Positions 1 through 11,165 of a DNA stretch of 64,000 nucleotides are shown in pieces (positions within the stretch are counted from its first letter, which is position 1; every line of letters starts with the position of its first letter). The DNA is from Zasmidium citrigriseum (Eukaryota > Ascomycota > Dothideomycetes > Mycosphaerellales > Mycosphaerellaceae). The stretch spans positions 372,001 through 436,000 of the forward strand of contig NHNW01000033.1 in NCBI GenBank assembly GCA_002786025.1, in the 5' to 3' direction. The position numbers and the translations under genes are program-made. The notes under the pieces were generated by a model that was not told the DNA's origin, did no database searches, and was given only the letters and a program-made list of their open reading frames with translations.

Positions 1-1228
1 CGATGTCCATGCCCGAAGTAGCCGGGGCGTTGTCAGTCTGATGTGCAGTACTGTTCGTCTTCTCTGGAGCCTGCTGCGTCCCAGTGGGCTCAATAGGCGA
101 ACTTGTGCCCCCTTCTTGCTGCTGCTTTCCCTCTTCCCTCATGTACCACTTGCCTCCTTCTGCCCAGAACATCCTTCCGTCCGGGAGTTCTACTCTGTTG
201 ACAACCGTCATCTTCTGCCCTCGCTCTTTTTCCTCGATCTCCATCCTGTCTCCCGGCTGGGCGGGTCTGTGATGTCCGTCGTCCGGCCGCAGTCCCGGCT
301 TCTCACTGCTGTCAAGACCCAGAGCCTTCCTGAGAGAATCGGACATGTCGCAATCCCGGAGTCGACCAGCTCTCCCGGCAAGGAGCTGCCCGATCAGTAG
401 CCCCAAGTTACGGTCTCCTTCATGCATCCATTTCAAGAATTGCACTGTAACATCGACGTCCATATCGCTTACACGAGTCTTGGACAAGATATACAGCAAG
501 TGGCAGCAAATCGTCACCACTGCTGATGAATCCCTGGGCAAGCCGATCGTGGCATGACGGATCTGGTCGAAATTGTCCGGCTGCATGATTTTCAACCAGG
601 GATATGCCGTTGGCTCGAGGTACGGATCATAATGCTCGAAGCTGATCTGCGTAAGCTTGTTGATGATCGCTGGCTGGTGTTCCTCCGACTCTGAGATCAT
701 CTCTCCATCTCTCCATTCCTGAGTCGTAACGCTGGAAAAGCGAAGGGCGTCTTCTACGGCCGGTTGAAATTCCTCGAGGATAGAAATAGAGTGGGGGCAG
801 ACCTCGCCATCAGCTCCTCGTGTAAGACTAAGCAGAACTACCTGTTTCCAGGCCTTATGGTTAGGATGGTTCGCGAGTCGAGCACCTTCTTCAGCAATCT
901 CCTTGCTCCGTGTCGTTAGGTCGTCATCTTCCACTCCAGTAACACCGAGGAGAGACTGCGCTCCGGCCATGCTGCCAAACACGATACCTTTCCGCGGCAA
1001 CAATAGATGCATGTACATATCGAGGATCTGCAAACGAGGCCCGCAATTCTCCTCATCGCCGTTACGCCAGTTGCCAATCAGCGTCGCAATTCGTTGATCT
1101 TGGATCTGGCCGAGGTCGAAGGTGTCTGATTGCATGTCGCGAGAGGCATCGCTCCATTTCTGTGAGGCGCGCCAGTCAACTGCGGCCGGTGTCACTCCAC
1201 AGGAGAGCAAAGTGTCGTTGATGTCCAT
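1..1228 (-). CDS. Hypothetical protein, 3' end outside window (partial)
   Basis: An open frame runs on the minus strand from an ATG at 1228 to the window edge without a stop, giving at least 409 residues; codon use is like that of neighbouring genes. I recognise no family. The protein is acidic to neutral and helix-like in its first two thirds, beginning MDINDTLLSCGVTPAAVDW. The visible C-terminal part becomes low-complexity and Gln/Thr/Pro-rich (a GKQQQEGG stretch near residue 370), suggesting a disordered tail. There is no signal peptide or membrane segment. It is transcribed divergently from the gene at 1549 across about 320 bp. The stop lies outside the window, so total length and any later intron are unknown. 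Confidence 0.6.
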   Translation of the reverse strand, partial: MDINDTLLSCGVTPAAVDWRASQKWSDASRDMQSDTFDLGQIQDQRIATLIGNWRNGDEENCGPRLQILDMYMHLLLPRKGIVFGSMAGAQSLLGVTGVEDDDLTTRSKEIAEEGARLANHPNHKAWKQVVLLSLTRGADGEVCPHSISILEEFQPAVEDALRFSSVTTQEWRDGEMISESEEHQPAIINKLTQISFEHYDPYLEPTAYPWLKIMQPDNFDQIRHATIGLPRDSSAVVTICCHLLYILSKTRVSDMDVDVTVQFLKWMHEGDRNLGLLIGQLLAGRAGRLRDCDMSDSLRKALGLDSSEKPGLRPDDGHHRPAQPGDRMEIEEKERGQKMTVVNRVELPDGRMFWAEGGKWYMREEGKQQQEGGTSSPIEPTGTQQAPEKTNSTAHQTDNAPATSGMDI

Positions 1229-1548
1229 TGTTCAAGTCGTATGGCCCGCAAGGTTGTTGTCTGGCCGATGTTTTGTAGACTCCATGGACTAGCGCAATAG
1301 TGAAGTGCCCACCATGCACGGGCGACGCTAGTTTCGCTTGTGCCCACGCTAAATTTTAGCGGGGCTTTTGCCCGCCATTCATCGCACAAAGCGTACTAAT
1401 CTTCTTTGTCTGGCTTCAACAATCCAGAAGACGTCCGAACACTCATAAAGAGCTCCCCTAAACATTCTGGAAGTCCGTGGATCCAAGGTAGACCTCCCTT
1501 GTGTATCACAGCCGTACGTACATACTAAAAAGTTCTCCAGGCCTGACC
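1229..1548. promoter_or_regulatory. Divergent intergenic region
   Basis: This 320 bp stretch lies between two divergent starts (1228 minus, 1549 plus) and must hold both promoters. I see no convincing TATA box or repeat. Confidence 0.4.
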
Positions 1549-2787
1549 ATGCCGCTCAGAGCTGCGGACACGCGCGACGTCACTCTCGGTGACCCGCTCC
1601 CTCCACATATCACCAATGCCGTGCAACAGACCGTCACCTACCCCATGAAACTGCTCGAGGCGTTTGGTTGGAGCCCCAAGATTTTGGAGGCCGTCGCTGA
1701 GTGGAAAAAGAACGCATATGAGAATGAGCAGACCTTCCTGTCCGAAGAATTTGTAGAGGCGTACTGCGATATGCTTCGCAACAGCTCGTCGTCCTGGCTT
1801 CCGACCGCACATCGGCCACCATTCATCTTTCGTCCACAGGACTTCCGCGGCCTCGTTTCATCATTTGGAGTGGATTGGCAAGACTACTCTTATACCGGCA
1901 ACGTGGATGTCGAGACCATGACACTTCCTGAGAGCTTTGCATGGGACTCTCGTGAGGAATCGCCACCTGGAACGCGAGAAGAGCTCGACCAATACTCGCG
2001 GATTATCCTCCCGCTATCATCGTCGAAACACTTCACTGTCATCTGTCTTGACCCTGGCCGCCGCAGTCTCCTCTACTACGACTGCTACGCCAACGAGCTC
2101 AGCAGTCATGGATACTATGCACTCACCATGGTGGCGTACTGGTATCTTCGAATCATTGGAAAGAAAATTCCCGGCAACAAATCCGCAATGCAAGTCCTAG
2201 CCGGGCACGACTGGCAGGTTGGATACGCCAAAGATGGATTGAAGCTGAGATCCAACAACCGCGCCGACATTGCGTGCTTACATGTCCGCTTTCTTTCGTT
2301 GCTAGGAGAAGTTCCAAGCTTCATCGCCGGCTTATGGTACACGGCCGGATATCACACGCGATGGCGTCTCCTCGCCGAAATCATCACTGGAAGAATCAAT
2401 CCAGCCGGATGCGACGTACCAAAAGAGCTCGTCCTTCCACGAGAAAGCCTGGACGCTGGTACGTGGCTGCAGACGTTGGACAATGTATGGGCGGTGCTAT
2501 CGGAGAGGAAGCCTCATTCTTTCGACCTCGCCTTGGCTCAGCCGTTGTTCTATACTTCAAGGATTAGCAGAGAGCCGCGTGAGCTAGAGAAGACCAAGCG
2601 TGAGGTGTACGACGAGCGATTCAAGCTCTGCGAGTCCTATGCAGGAATGATCAGAACAGCGAGAGGGGAGGAAACCAAGATAGACATCCTGGTGGATGAT
2701 CTCCTTTTTTGCCTCAAGGCTTTCAAGACGTGGATGAGGTTCATTGAGTATCGTATCGACAAGATCGAGGCCGGTGAACTTCTTTGA
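1549..2787 (+). CDS. Divergent Ulp1/C48-protease-like fold protein
   Basis: Single exon, 412 residues from the first ATG (1549); the frame is open further upstream but has no earlier ATG. Residues about 155-290 resemble the Ulp1/SENP (peptidase C48) core: a hydrophobic strand before a histidine (KHFTVICLDP, about 160), then LLYYDCYAN (about 177) where the family has its catalytic Asp, then NNRADIACLHVRFLSLL (about 237) where the family has the D-C-G nucleophile block, and TRWRLLAEIITGRI matching the terminal helix. The DCG motif itself is not intact: a Cys is present but displaced by about two residues. It may be a degenerate or inactive SUMO/ubiquitin-like protease. The family assignment is inference; the gene itself is solid. 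Confidence 0.6.
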   Translation: MPLRAADTRDVTLGDPLPPHITNAVQQTVTYPMKLLEAFGWSPKILEAVAEWKKNAYENEQTFLSEEFVEAYCDMLRNSSSSWLPTAHRPPFIFRPQDFRGLVSSFGVDWQDYSYTGNVDVETMTLPESFAWDSREESPPGTREELDQYSRIILPLSSSKHFTVICLDPGRRSLLYYDCYANELSSHGYYALTMVAYWYLRIIGKKIPGNKSAMQVLAGHDWQVGYAKDGLKLRSNNRADIACLHVRFLSLLGEVPSFIAGLWYTAGYHTRWRLLAEIITGRINPAGCDVPKELVLPRESLDAGTWLQTLDNVWAVLSERKPHSFDLALAQPLFYTSRISREPRELEKTKREVYDERFKLCESYAGMIRTARGEETKIDILVDDLLFCLKAFKTWMRFIEYRIDKIEAGELL

Positions 2788-3052
2788 GACTCTGCAGGGA
2801 AGGACAAGAACAGCAAATAATGTACTATACGCGGTTGAATCAAGTTTGAAGTACCAACTTTATCTGAACTGGTTGAAATGGATGTTCTAGCAGGTAAAAT
2901 CTCAATCAAATCTTGCGTGAAGTCGATTTAAGCTTCGGAACAAAGTTTGAGCCTGGGGTCGTCCCTGCCCGCAAGTTGAAGTCAGCAAACAGGCCGTAGT
3001 CTCGATATCGCCACACTTTGACTGCTCCGACCCATTCACATACTCGCCCAAG

Positions 3053-4123
3053 ATGCCACAAGTCAATGCGTTTACGCGAAGATACGGCCCAGTGACGAAC
3101 TTACTCAAATTGCTCACGGACTACGGCCATCTGGAGCGCTCAATCGAAGAAGGAAAGCGCGATCTACAAAAATCGCAGGACGAAATCGAGAACAATGGCC
3201 ACGAGATCATTTCCCAAGCTGAGAAATTCCGCGTAGCACTTGCTTTCGCCCGCGGCAGCGGCCGGGAAGAAGACATCAAGTCTTTGATGGACGGAACGAG
3301 GGAGTGGCTTGCTGAGTTTCGGCGAGAACTGGACAAGGTTGAACTCGAGAGACTGGACACGAAGATCAAGAATATGGAAGCACAACACACTGCGGCCATG
3401 AGCGACAAAGACTCCGAGATTGCGGCACTGAAGGAGCAGCTTATTGGCTATACTGCGGCCAAAGAACGCATCGAAGCGCTAGAAAGCGACAACAGATACG
3501 TTCGCGGAGATCGGGATCGACTGCAAAGTGAAATTTCCTCAATGAAGACGGCCTCGGAGCATGGAGGGTCTACGGCCCAAGAATCCAGACGTAGCGTAGG
3601 CAACGCCGTGGCGGAGTTGAGCAAAGAGGGCCGAGTCGAGATGAGATCGAGGATGACGGACCGAGAGTCGGCCGCAGTCGTACAAGGGTCGTCGAAGCCA
3701 CATACTGGTCACCAAAAGATACAAGACACGCACGATAAGCAGAAGAAGACTGCGGCCAACATGAATGCAGAAAGATCCGTCTCTTCCTTGCAGAACGATA
3801 TTCAAATGATGCAAGAGGATGCACAACAGAAAGAACGACAGTACGAAGACAATCTGGAGCATGCCCGGCACCAATTGCTGGACTATAAAATCGAACACCA
3901 CCTCGAGCTCAACAAGGCATCTATTGCTAGCGGAGATCGCGCAATAGCACACTCCCAGGCGCAACGTCGATCAATCGCCCAGTCTTTGGGTATAGAATTC
4001 GATGAGTCTGAAGGCCCTCCGAGGGACGCAGAGGAAAGCATAGCATGGGCGGAGGAAGGGCGGGAAGAGAGGCGTCAACGCCGTCTGGACGCAATGGCGA
4101 AGTATAGACATCCTGAGCAGTAA
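3053..4123 (+). CDS. Hypothetical coiled-coil protein
   Basis: Single exon, 356 residues, ATG at 3053 (MPQVNAFTRRYGPVTNLL). Residues about 25-170 and 235-285 have heptad-like spacing rich in Glu, Lys, Arg and Gln, predicting long coiled coils; the region between is charged and Ser-rich, and the C-terminus (EEGREERRQRRLDAM) is a charged helix. There are no membrane segments and no recognised domain. It could be a structural or scaffold protein. The tripeptide Thr-Ala-Ala is encoded three times by the same nine bases (ACTGCGGCC) at 3389, 3452 and 3749. I do not recognise the family. Confidence 0.6.
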   Translation: MPQVNAFTRRYGPVTNLLKLLTDYGHLERSIEEGKRDLQKSQDEIENNGHEIISQAEKFRVALAFARGSGREEDIKSLMDGTREWLAEFRRELDKVELERLDTKIKNMEAQHTAAMSDKDSEIAALKEQLIGYTAAKERIEALESDNRYVRGDRDRLQSEISSMKTASEHGGSTAQESRRSVGNAVAELSKEGRVEMRSRMTDRESAAVVQGSSKPHTGHQKIQDTHDKQKKTAANMNAERSVSSLQNDIQMMQEDAQQKERQYEDNLEHARHQLLDYKIEHHLELNKASIASGDRAIAHSQAQRRSIAQSLGIEFDESEGPPRDAEESIAWAEEGREERRQRRLDAMAKYRHPEQ

Positions 4124-4200
4124 TCCATCAATAGCTAGGAAGTCACCAATCGGTCGAAGTGCAGATAGCTATTCGGCTGTTCCACCCTTGCTAGTATTGC

Positions 4201-6193
4201 TCACTGTGTTCTACGCTTCTTCTTCTCCTCTTTTCTAGCCCTCTTCGCCGCCTGTTCCTGCTTCTCAAGCTCCAGCATAGCGGTAATTCCACCGCTAGGA
4301 GGTGGCGCGAAAACGCTTGCTGCTCCTGCCTTCTTACTCGAAGTCGGCGCTCTCGCCTCCGGCTCCTTCGTTGGCGTTTCCGGTTCTCCGCTGGATACCA
4401 CCCTCCGCGCTCTTCCCCTGCGGCTGGACTTCGGCCTCGATGAAGAGTGCTGCTCGACTGCGGCCGTTTGCGATGCCTCGTCAGGTGTATGTAGCCGCTC
4501 GGCGTCTCTCTTTCTCTTGTTGCGTGAGGATGAAGAATTCGCCTCGGCGGTAGACGGCTTGGGGGGCGTTTGAGGTTGCGCTTAGAATAGTTAGCGATAA
4601 CATACTTCGGCAGCATATTAGATCTGAGTACTCACGATGTTCTTCTTGATCTGGCGTTGCACTCTTCTCTTTCTCACGCTCCTCATTCAGCACTGGGTCC
4701 TTTTCTTTGTCTTTCTGGGGTCCCTCAGCTTGCTGATCTTCAGCCAATGGCTCTCGTTCGTTCTCAACTGGCTCTTCCTCCGGCACCGTGTCCAACCCAG
4801 CATTCGTTGACTGTAAGCCGACTTGGTTAGGCCTACGAGGGCCGGCTGGAATCATCGAAGCACCAGAGCTGTCGCTTCCGAGAGAATCTCTACTCTCAAA
4901 CGATCCATTCCTCCGTTCGCCAGCAGCTTGTATCTTCTGGTGGGATAGATCGTGGCTGGAGTGCGACTCTGCCATGCTGGAGGCTTTCTTCTGGCCGGAG
5001 ACGCTTCGAGTAAGATGATCCTGGGCTTCTTGTTCCATGCGCTGCAAGAGAGCCCGACGATTCTTGTTGATGTGAGGTGTATCGCCGTGGCTGCTTTCCC
5101 GTTGGGAAGGGCTGGAGTCGGGTTCAGAATGATCAGCAGCCTGTGCCGGATCCGTCAAGTCAGCGTAGGGATCAGGGACAGTCAAGTCCAGCTCATCATC
5201 GTCCATCGGCAAGTGGTTTGAGGACGAACGTTGGATGAGTCCACGGTTTGGCTGATTTTCATCATGCTCGTCTTCATCCTTGATATCGGGCATTTGTTGA
5301 GAGGCATGGGAATTCCAACGTCCGCTAAGCGGCCGCGGTTGATGCTCCGAAAAGGATTGGCGGTGTGAGCGTTGATGTGTGCCAGGATGCTCCGATCGGG
5401 GGTGAGGGTCGAAGCTTTGCGTAGAGTTGGCTTCTGGAGAAAAGCCGCGATGTTCGTCTTCTGGCCGCAGTGCAGGCTCGTCGGTGCTCATTCTCTGTAC
5501 TGGCTGCTGTACCGCTTGTGTTCCTAGAAGTCCAGCAGGGAAGCGGCCGGTAGTATTGGCGATATCATTACAAGCACGCAGGGCCGGGACAGGCGACATG
5601 TTATCCAGTACTGCAGAATCCAACAGTTGGTCTGTGGTCGCAGTCGGGGTGAAGAGCGTTCCGCGTGGGACATAGATGGCCGAGCCTTCGGGATCTGGAA
5701 GTTCTTCATTTCGAGCGCTGTCGATAGCCATCGGATGCCATGTTGGCTGATGGCCGCTCCTATCTCGATAGAACTCGTCGACGATCTGGAGAGGAGTGAG
5801 ATCCGTTCGAGTGAGGAATCGGTACATGTTGTTGAGCTGTGGCGACGTGAATGATGTACGACCGTGTGGGCGCTCGTACGTGACTATCCATATCACGTAT
5901 CGACAGCGAAGCTGCAGTGCTAAAAGACCAAAGCGTGTTTGGCTTGGGTCTATGCCCAGCATGTCAAACTGGTCGTCATTGCGCAGGCTGGGTTCGATGT
6001 GGATTCCGACCATTTCGACGTTCTGGCTGTAGATCTGGAGTGACTTCCGGGATAGTGTTGGGGTCGAGGCCGAGCAGTGTCTAGATTGTTCAAGTCGACG
6101 GCGGGCGACTTCGGCCGGAGATGGTAGATTGAGTGGTTGGTCAAAATGTAGAGGAGCTCGAGACTTTGAGAGTCGCGTGCGGAGATGAGACAT
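4201..6193 (-). CDS. Hypothetical nuclear-type protein with basic C-terminus
   Basis: Two exons, 6193-4636 and 4580-4201, joined across a 55 bp intron (GTGAGT...CTAAG) that restores the frame into the downstream open stretch; 645 residues. Residues about 55-180 form the only ordered-looking part (TYERPHGRTSFTSPQLNNMY, then FLTRTDLTPLQIVDEFYRDR). The rest is Ser/Pro/His/Glu-rich and disordered, with long acidic stretches. The C-terminal exon has several basic clusters (RNKRKRDAE, SSRRGRARR, RARKEEKKKRR) typical of nuclear localisation signals. No domain is recognised; a chromatin- or telomere-associated role would be speculation. Without splicing the protein would stop soon after the intron, so the intron call matters. 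Confidence 0.65.
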
Positions 6194-6287
6194 GGGCCTT
6201 CACTGGCGCAAGCTGCACTGATTGGCCGACGCTCTCCGAGTGAATGATGCCTGGGCAACGACAAACAAACGCAAGCGGCTAATCTCG

Positions 6288-6554
6288 TCATAAACAGTGG
6301 CCGTGTGGGACAGATCTTTTGTGCGAGTAGCCGAGAACATTCTGAAGAGCGCTGGATCTACAGATTGGCGTCATCGATTCTTGCGGCTCGGAATAGACCT
6401 CCTCAGCCTCTGTGAATGGAGGAGTGAAGTCGGGATTCACCGAATTTAGATTTCTCGCCCGGCGATCCTCCAGATCTTCCCACCTCGCTGCTCCTCCCAC
6501 TCTTTCGTACTTCATCTCTTCTTCCTTAATGTCCTCGCTCAGCTCACTGGCCAT
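6288..6554 (-). CDS. Small hypothetical ORF, doubtful
   Basis: An 88-residue frame from ATG 6554. It begins MASELSEDIKEEEMKYERVG and is acidic with plausible codon use in its first 60 residues. No family is recognised. It lies just upstream of the start at 6193 on the same strand and could be a separate short gene, an upstream exon of that gene, or the remnant of a decayed gene in the 6.3-7.5 kb stretch. Confidence 0.25.
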   Translation of the reverse strand: MASELSEDIKEEEMKYERVGGAARWEDLEDRRARNLNSVNPDFTPPFTEAEEVYSEPQESMTPICRSSALQNVLGYSHKRSVPHGHCL

Positions 6555-7850
6555 CGTCTATCCCGCTCAGCAATCGTCGATCGGTCTCTGCTGGATGGTG
6601 CTCGCCCAATGCTGTCGTCGCCGCGGGTCCATCTCTGCGTTGATCCTCGGAAATCGACAATCTAGCGGAATCACCACACTCGATCTTGCTGTGACGAGGA
6701 ACTAAAGTTCCCTCGACGTAAGGCACTACGACCAGAATCCTGCTCCGATGTGTACTGCAGTCTGAAATTCTTGGGGGCATATCGCAAGACCAGGATCCTT
6801 ACAACCCGACACGATATCACTTCTGGAACCATTCTGCATATTGGACAAGCGATCTTCTCAGCGCAAGGCCCTGGTCTCCATGCCAAAGGTTTTGAGCTCG
6901 AGATCTGAGACCGATCTGATGACTGCCACCTTCGAAGACGGAGCACTCGATCCCATGGCGCTGATCATCGACGAGGCTCACGTTTTCTGCTAATGGGTCC
7001 TGGTCGCGCTTGACGTATGACGGGCGCTTGCCATCTCAGGAAAAGGGCTCGACTCAAAACTCCCGGTCGTCGTTCCTTTTCGACTCCAACTTCGGCGAAG
7101 TCTACGGGCTACAAGGCTTGCCGAGACGCCATTCAGAGAGACTGCCGCTTGGGAGAGACTCAACAAGCTTCTCCTTTTAAAGAGATCAAGTTCTTCGCAT
7201 AGCAGTTTCGCTCCTTGCTGCCTTCTAGACCACATTCTCGGCTGCGAGTACGGACAAGCACCTGAATATTCCGTGCGTACATTTAGATGCACCACAGGAG
7301 GCATGTTGCTCCCATCACAGGTCCTCGTAACGACTCACAAGGACATGTGATGCTAGCATGTGAAAGTGGCCTAAGCTTTTGAACTTTTACCAAACCTGGA
7401 GGCTCACCTTCAGGCGGCCAATGATCTGCGGACGGATGAACCCTAGAAGCCACACACCTCAACTGCTCTAACCCGAAGCGGTCACTCCAGAGGGAATTTG
7501 GCTCGGGACTTTGCATCTCCTGCAGCGTGCTCCTCAACAATTACAACCCCGATACCTTCGTTCGCACGATTCAAACGAGGCTCACTGTATGAAGTGCCCC
7601 ATATCGTTTGCGAAAAGCGTCGCCATGATTAATCCTACGCTTCAGCTTGAGAGGTGGCTCGAATGTGTAAGATAAGTAAGAGGGCCCGGTAATCTTCGAG
7701 AGCGATCGCCGTCTCTGTCTCCGGGTGGGCCTGAAAGTGACGACATGAAGCGCAACTCTATAAGAAACCTTCCCACAGTAGTAGCGCCCTGTTCTTATAC
7801 GTCCACGTCCACATGTCTCTCTTTTCGCAAAGCTACAGCCGTTCCTTAAC
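6555..7850. other. Stretch without a supported gene
   Basis: About 1.3 kb in which no frame stays open for long. Several short gene-like fragments occur, among them plus-strand HDITSGTILHIGQAIFSAQG near 6810-6870 and ALIIDEAHVFC just before 6993. They lie in different frames with stops between, so this may be the relic of a decayed gene. The last few hundred bases must include the promoter of the transporter at 7851. Confidence 0.3.
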
Positions 7851-9183
7851 ATGGCCCCTCCAGACCTTACCAAGACCGAACAGAATGCTTCACAATCGAA
7901 GCCAGAACCGCCCAAGGAAGATCTCCAAGCATGGTTGAGAGTTCTTGGTGCATGGTTTCTGTTCGTGGCGGCCTGGTAAGTATCCACATGCCTGTTAATG
8001 ATTCCGATGTATATCTAGCTGATAACGGCAATCAAGGGGACCGCCACAAGCATACGGCGCCTTCGAATTGTACTACACGGATTCGCTCCTTCCAGAGTAC
8101 AGTGCTTCGAGCATAGCATGGATCGGGTCTATCTCGACTGCAATGCTGGTTTGCGCTGGAGTTCTTGCTGGGCCCTTCTTCGACCGTGGATATCTTAAAC
8201 CGATTCTAGCGCTGGGATGTCTTCTGATGGTCCTCGGGCTGATGATGCTCAGTCTTTCTACGGAGTACTATCAGGTCATGCTGTCACAGGGCATCTGCTT
8301 CGGTATCGGTTCTGGCTTGGTGTACGTACCTGGCCTGGCCTTTGTCACCGGCTCGTTCACGAAGCTCAGGGCATATGCTGTTGCAGTCACAACGACTGGA
8401 GCAAGCGTCGGAGGCATGATCTTCCCGATCATGTTCATCAAGCTTGTTCCCGAGGTCGGCTTTCCGTGGACTTGCCGCATCTTTGGCTTCATCGATCTCG
8501 CTCTGTCGATGGCCGGACTGGCTCTGTTGTCTTCGGCCCCAGTGAAGAAGAGCCAACCACGCAAGCTATTCCAACTCGGGGCTTTCCTGGAACCCGCATA
8601 TTTCACACTGGCGCTGGGCTTCTTTCTTCAATTTCTTGGGTACTGGATCCCACTCTTCTTCATACCATCCTTCGCGAGCTCTGCCCTCGGGGCCAGCCGG
8701 GACCTTTCTATCTACGCAGTTGCGATTTTCAACGCAGCCAGTGTTTTCGGGCGTCTGTTGCCGGCGTTCTTGATAACCAAGTTCGGTGCCGTCAACGTGG
8801 TGTGCTCGGCTACGGTCGCCATCATGATCCTCCTGTTTTGTTGGATCGCGGTCTCGAATCTCGCCGGGTTCCTGGTGTGGTGCGTGTTCCTAGGGTTTTC
8901 GTCAGGCGTCCTCATCAGTGGCAATCCTGTGATTGCCGCTCATCCTCAGATCAGCGCCCTCGCCGTCTTGGGAACGAGACTTGGCCAGTTGTGGCTTTGT
9001 GCTGGCATCGCTGCTTTGGTCGGAACGCCGATCGCTGGAGCGCTCACAGACCCGGCGACAGGTGCCTTCTTGGATGCTCAAATATTCGCCGGTAGCATCC
9101 TTGCAGGCGCCTCATTGGTATTTTTGTACCCTGTCGTCAGCTTGAATGCTTACGACAAGAAGGTGAAGAATCAGAGCAAATGA
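7851..9183 (+). CDS. MFS transporter, monocarboxylate (MCT/SLC16-like) family
   Basis: Two exons (7851-7975, 8037-9183) with a 61 bp intron GTAAGT...CAAG; 423 residues. The splice joins FVAAW to GPPQAYGAFELYYTDSLLPEYSAS, which is the TM1 exit and loop of fungal monocarboxylate-type MFS proteins (family: W G x x x A F G x F x x Y Y). About 12 hydrophobic segments follow, with the usual central loop after TM6 (PVKKSQPRKL). The length fits the family (about 400-450). It likely moves monocarboxylates or a related small acid across the plasma membrane; the substrate cannot be read from the sequence. No metabolic partner lies adjacent. Confidence 0.85.
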
Positions 9184-11036
9184 ATGGAATTGCTTGCGTC
9201 CGGCGGAGGAAAGGCGGGAGTTCGAACTTGACAGTTGAAATAGAACTTTTTCAAAGATAACTGATGGACTGGCTCGTTCACGTCCAGCAGTCATACCTAG
9301 TCGACAGCACGGTCAAGACGCCAGAGCCATTGCAGTGTGCCCGAGATCTAGATGAGTGAACAATGTAGCGGCGAGTAGCTGCGACTGCTGACAGCCAGGA
9401 CGAAAGACTTCGAATCAATGGTGTTTGTTCGTGTCGAAGGGGCGGAAAGACGCGGGCCTTGCACTGCGAGTCTCGCAAGCACAGATCATCGAAGAGTCTG
9501 AGCCCTTGCCGGGAGCCGAGGTCACTTCACCTGCCAACTCTCGCAGCAATCCATCCTCAACTGCAGTCAATCCATCATGAAACCAACCAAGATCGACTCC
9601 GGCAGACACGGACCAGAAAGAATCATTCGGGCCGCTTGTAGCATCTTCGAATCTACCCGAAAAAGGTCCATTCATCGACCTCCATGGCCAGCGGTGTTGC
9701 CAGAGCCCACGCTCCCCTGTCACTGTTCGCAGCACCCCGCGTGACGATCATCGAGCCTGTAATCCACCGAGCACACCTTTTGGAATTCATTCCATCGACT
9801 TTTCGATCGCTGCATGAGCCGCACGTGCAGGAACGGTCTGTTCAGCGCGGTCAATGAGGCCGTTTTCGCACAGTGCAGCTAAACTGCGCAATGGATCGGC
9901 AGGCCCCGACAAACATGCTTCACGCCATCACGAACTTCCAGTGCACAGACCGGAAGGATGGACCGAGGAATCTCGTGACAGGAATTGTAAGGCGTCAGCA
10001 AACGGCCTTTTCGTGAAAGCGATGTGAACTCACTCATGAACTATCGAGGCGGCTTTCAGCAATTCCAATTACCTACGAGGCCCGCAAGATGACTCTCCTC
10101 CGCGCACAGCAACTCGCGAAAAGGTCGATTTCAGCTCAAGATTTCTTGTTCACGATATGAGAAATTCGGATCTCGGCTTTGATAAGATAAGATCGTTGCC
10201 TCAACGTCAAGCCAGTGCGCCATTAAAGGGCCTTAGCCAGGAGGCTTGTTCACTTGCTTGGACGGCACGTTCGGGCTCTACCGTGGGAAATAGTCACTGT
10301 CTGGCACAAGATGGCGCCACCATTCTCGCAAGTGGACTTGCCAAAATCCAAGTTATCCAACAAGGTCCGCTCGATGCGCGGCCTAGGCAAGGATCGAGTG
10401 ATCGTCCATGCCCCCTGCCTTCTATACCGCGGCAGGATCGGTCGAGACATCGCACGTGCACGAGATGCCCATGGGGAAGCGTTGATCTTGGTCAGTAGTT
10501 GCGGATTCTGCATTGGAGAGCTGCTCCAGTCCCCAATGGTACCTTACGCCGTTTCCCCCACCGTTGAAGCCTACCGTGCGGCCCGACTGGATCGAGACTG
10601 TCATTCGGATGGAGCCGACTATTCCACGGCGACCTTTTTCCTACTGCTGTTTTTACGCCGCCGCGGAACGGCAGTCCCTGTGGGGCCCGCCACACGGATT
10701 GCGTTCAAGGCTTCTCAGGATTGAGCTCGATGCCAGCACCAAGTCGAGGCTCTCCATTCAAAGATGAAAATCCCGCAGTCCAGCATGAGCGCGAACACGT
10801 CCCACGCTGCCTGAGCATTCCATGTGTCAGTAGCGTGAGCCCATGGCATATACCGCCGCCAGCAGTAAGTTCTGAAGACTATCGAACAGTATGCACAGAT
10901 CGACAGGACGCCAGACGCCTCTGGCCTCATGAAGCTCTTGCAACGCCAACGTACTCCGCACGCCAACATCACACCGTAGGACTGAGCTTCCAGCCACCTG
11001 CGTGTGCTGCCTCGACGAGAGAGCTGTGGAAGAGGG
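9184..11036. other. Long intergenic stretch, nothing recognised
   Basis: About 1.85 kb with only short, mutually overlapping frames and no recognisable motif, tRNA or repeat. The base composition is ordinary and not RIP-like. The right end carries the promoter of the repeat protein gene at 11166. Confidence 0.5.
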
Positions 11037-11043
11037 TATAAAG
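11037..11043 (+). promoter_or_regulatory. TATA box of the repeat-protein gene
   Basis: TATAAAG lies 129 bp before the ATG at 11166. It is followed by a CA/TC-rich leader (ACACTCAATACAAACAATC and similar) of the kind found in strongly expressed fungal genes. The position fits a TATA box with a leader of roughly 100 nt. Confidence 0.5.
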
Positions 11044-11165
11044 TCAGAGTCCTTGTCGCTCGAATCCCGTCTCTTCCATCCTCAGCAAACACTCAATACA
11101 AACAATCATCTCATCACAGTCGTTGCAAAAAGTCCATCGCTTCTTCTCGATCACTACCTATCAAG

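Noticed and set aside
8217..9095. 292-residue plus-strand frame overlapping the MFS transporter
   Set aside because: Out-of-frame reading of the transporter; Arg/Ser/His-rich with no membrane segments.
9184..11036. Possible tRNA or other RNA genes in the long gap
   Set aside because: TTCGA-like words occur but without pairable T-stem, anticodon stem or acceptor stem.
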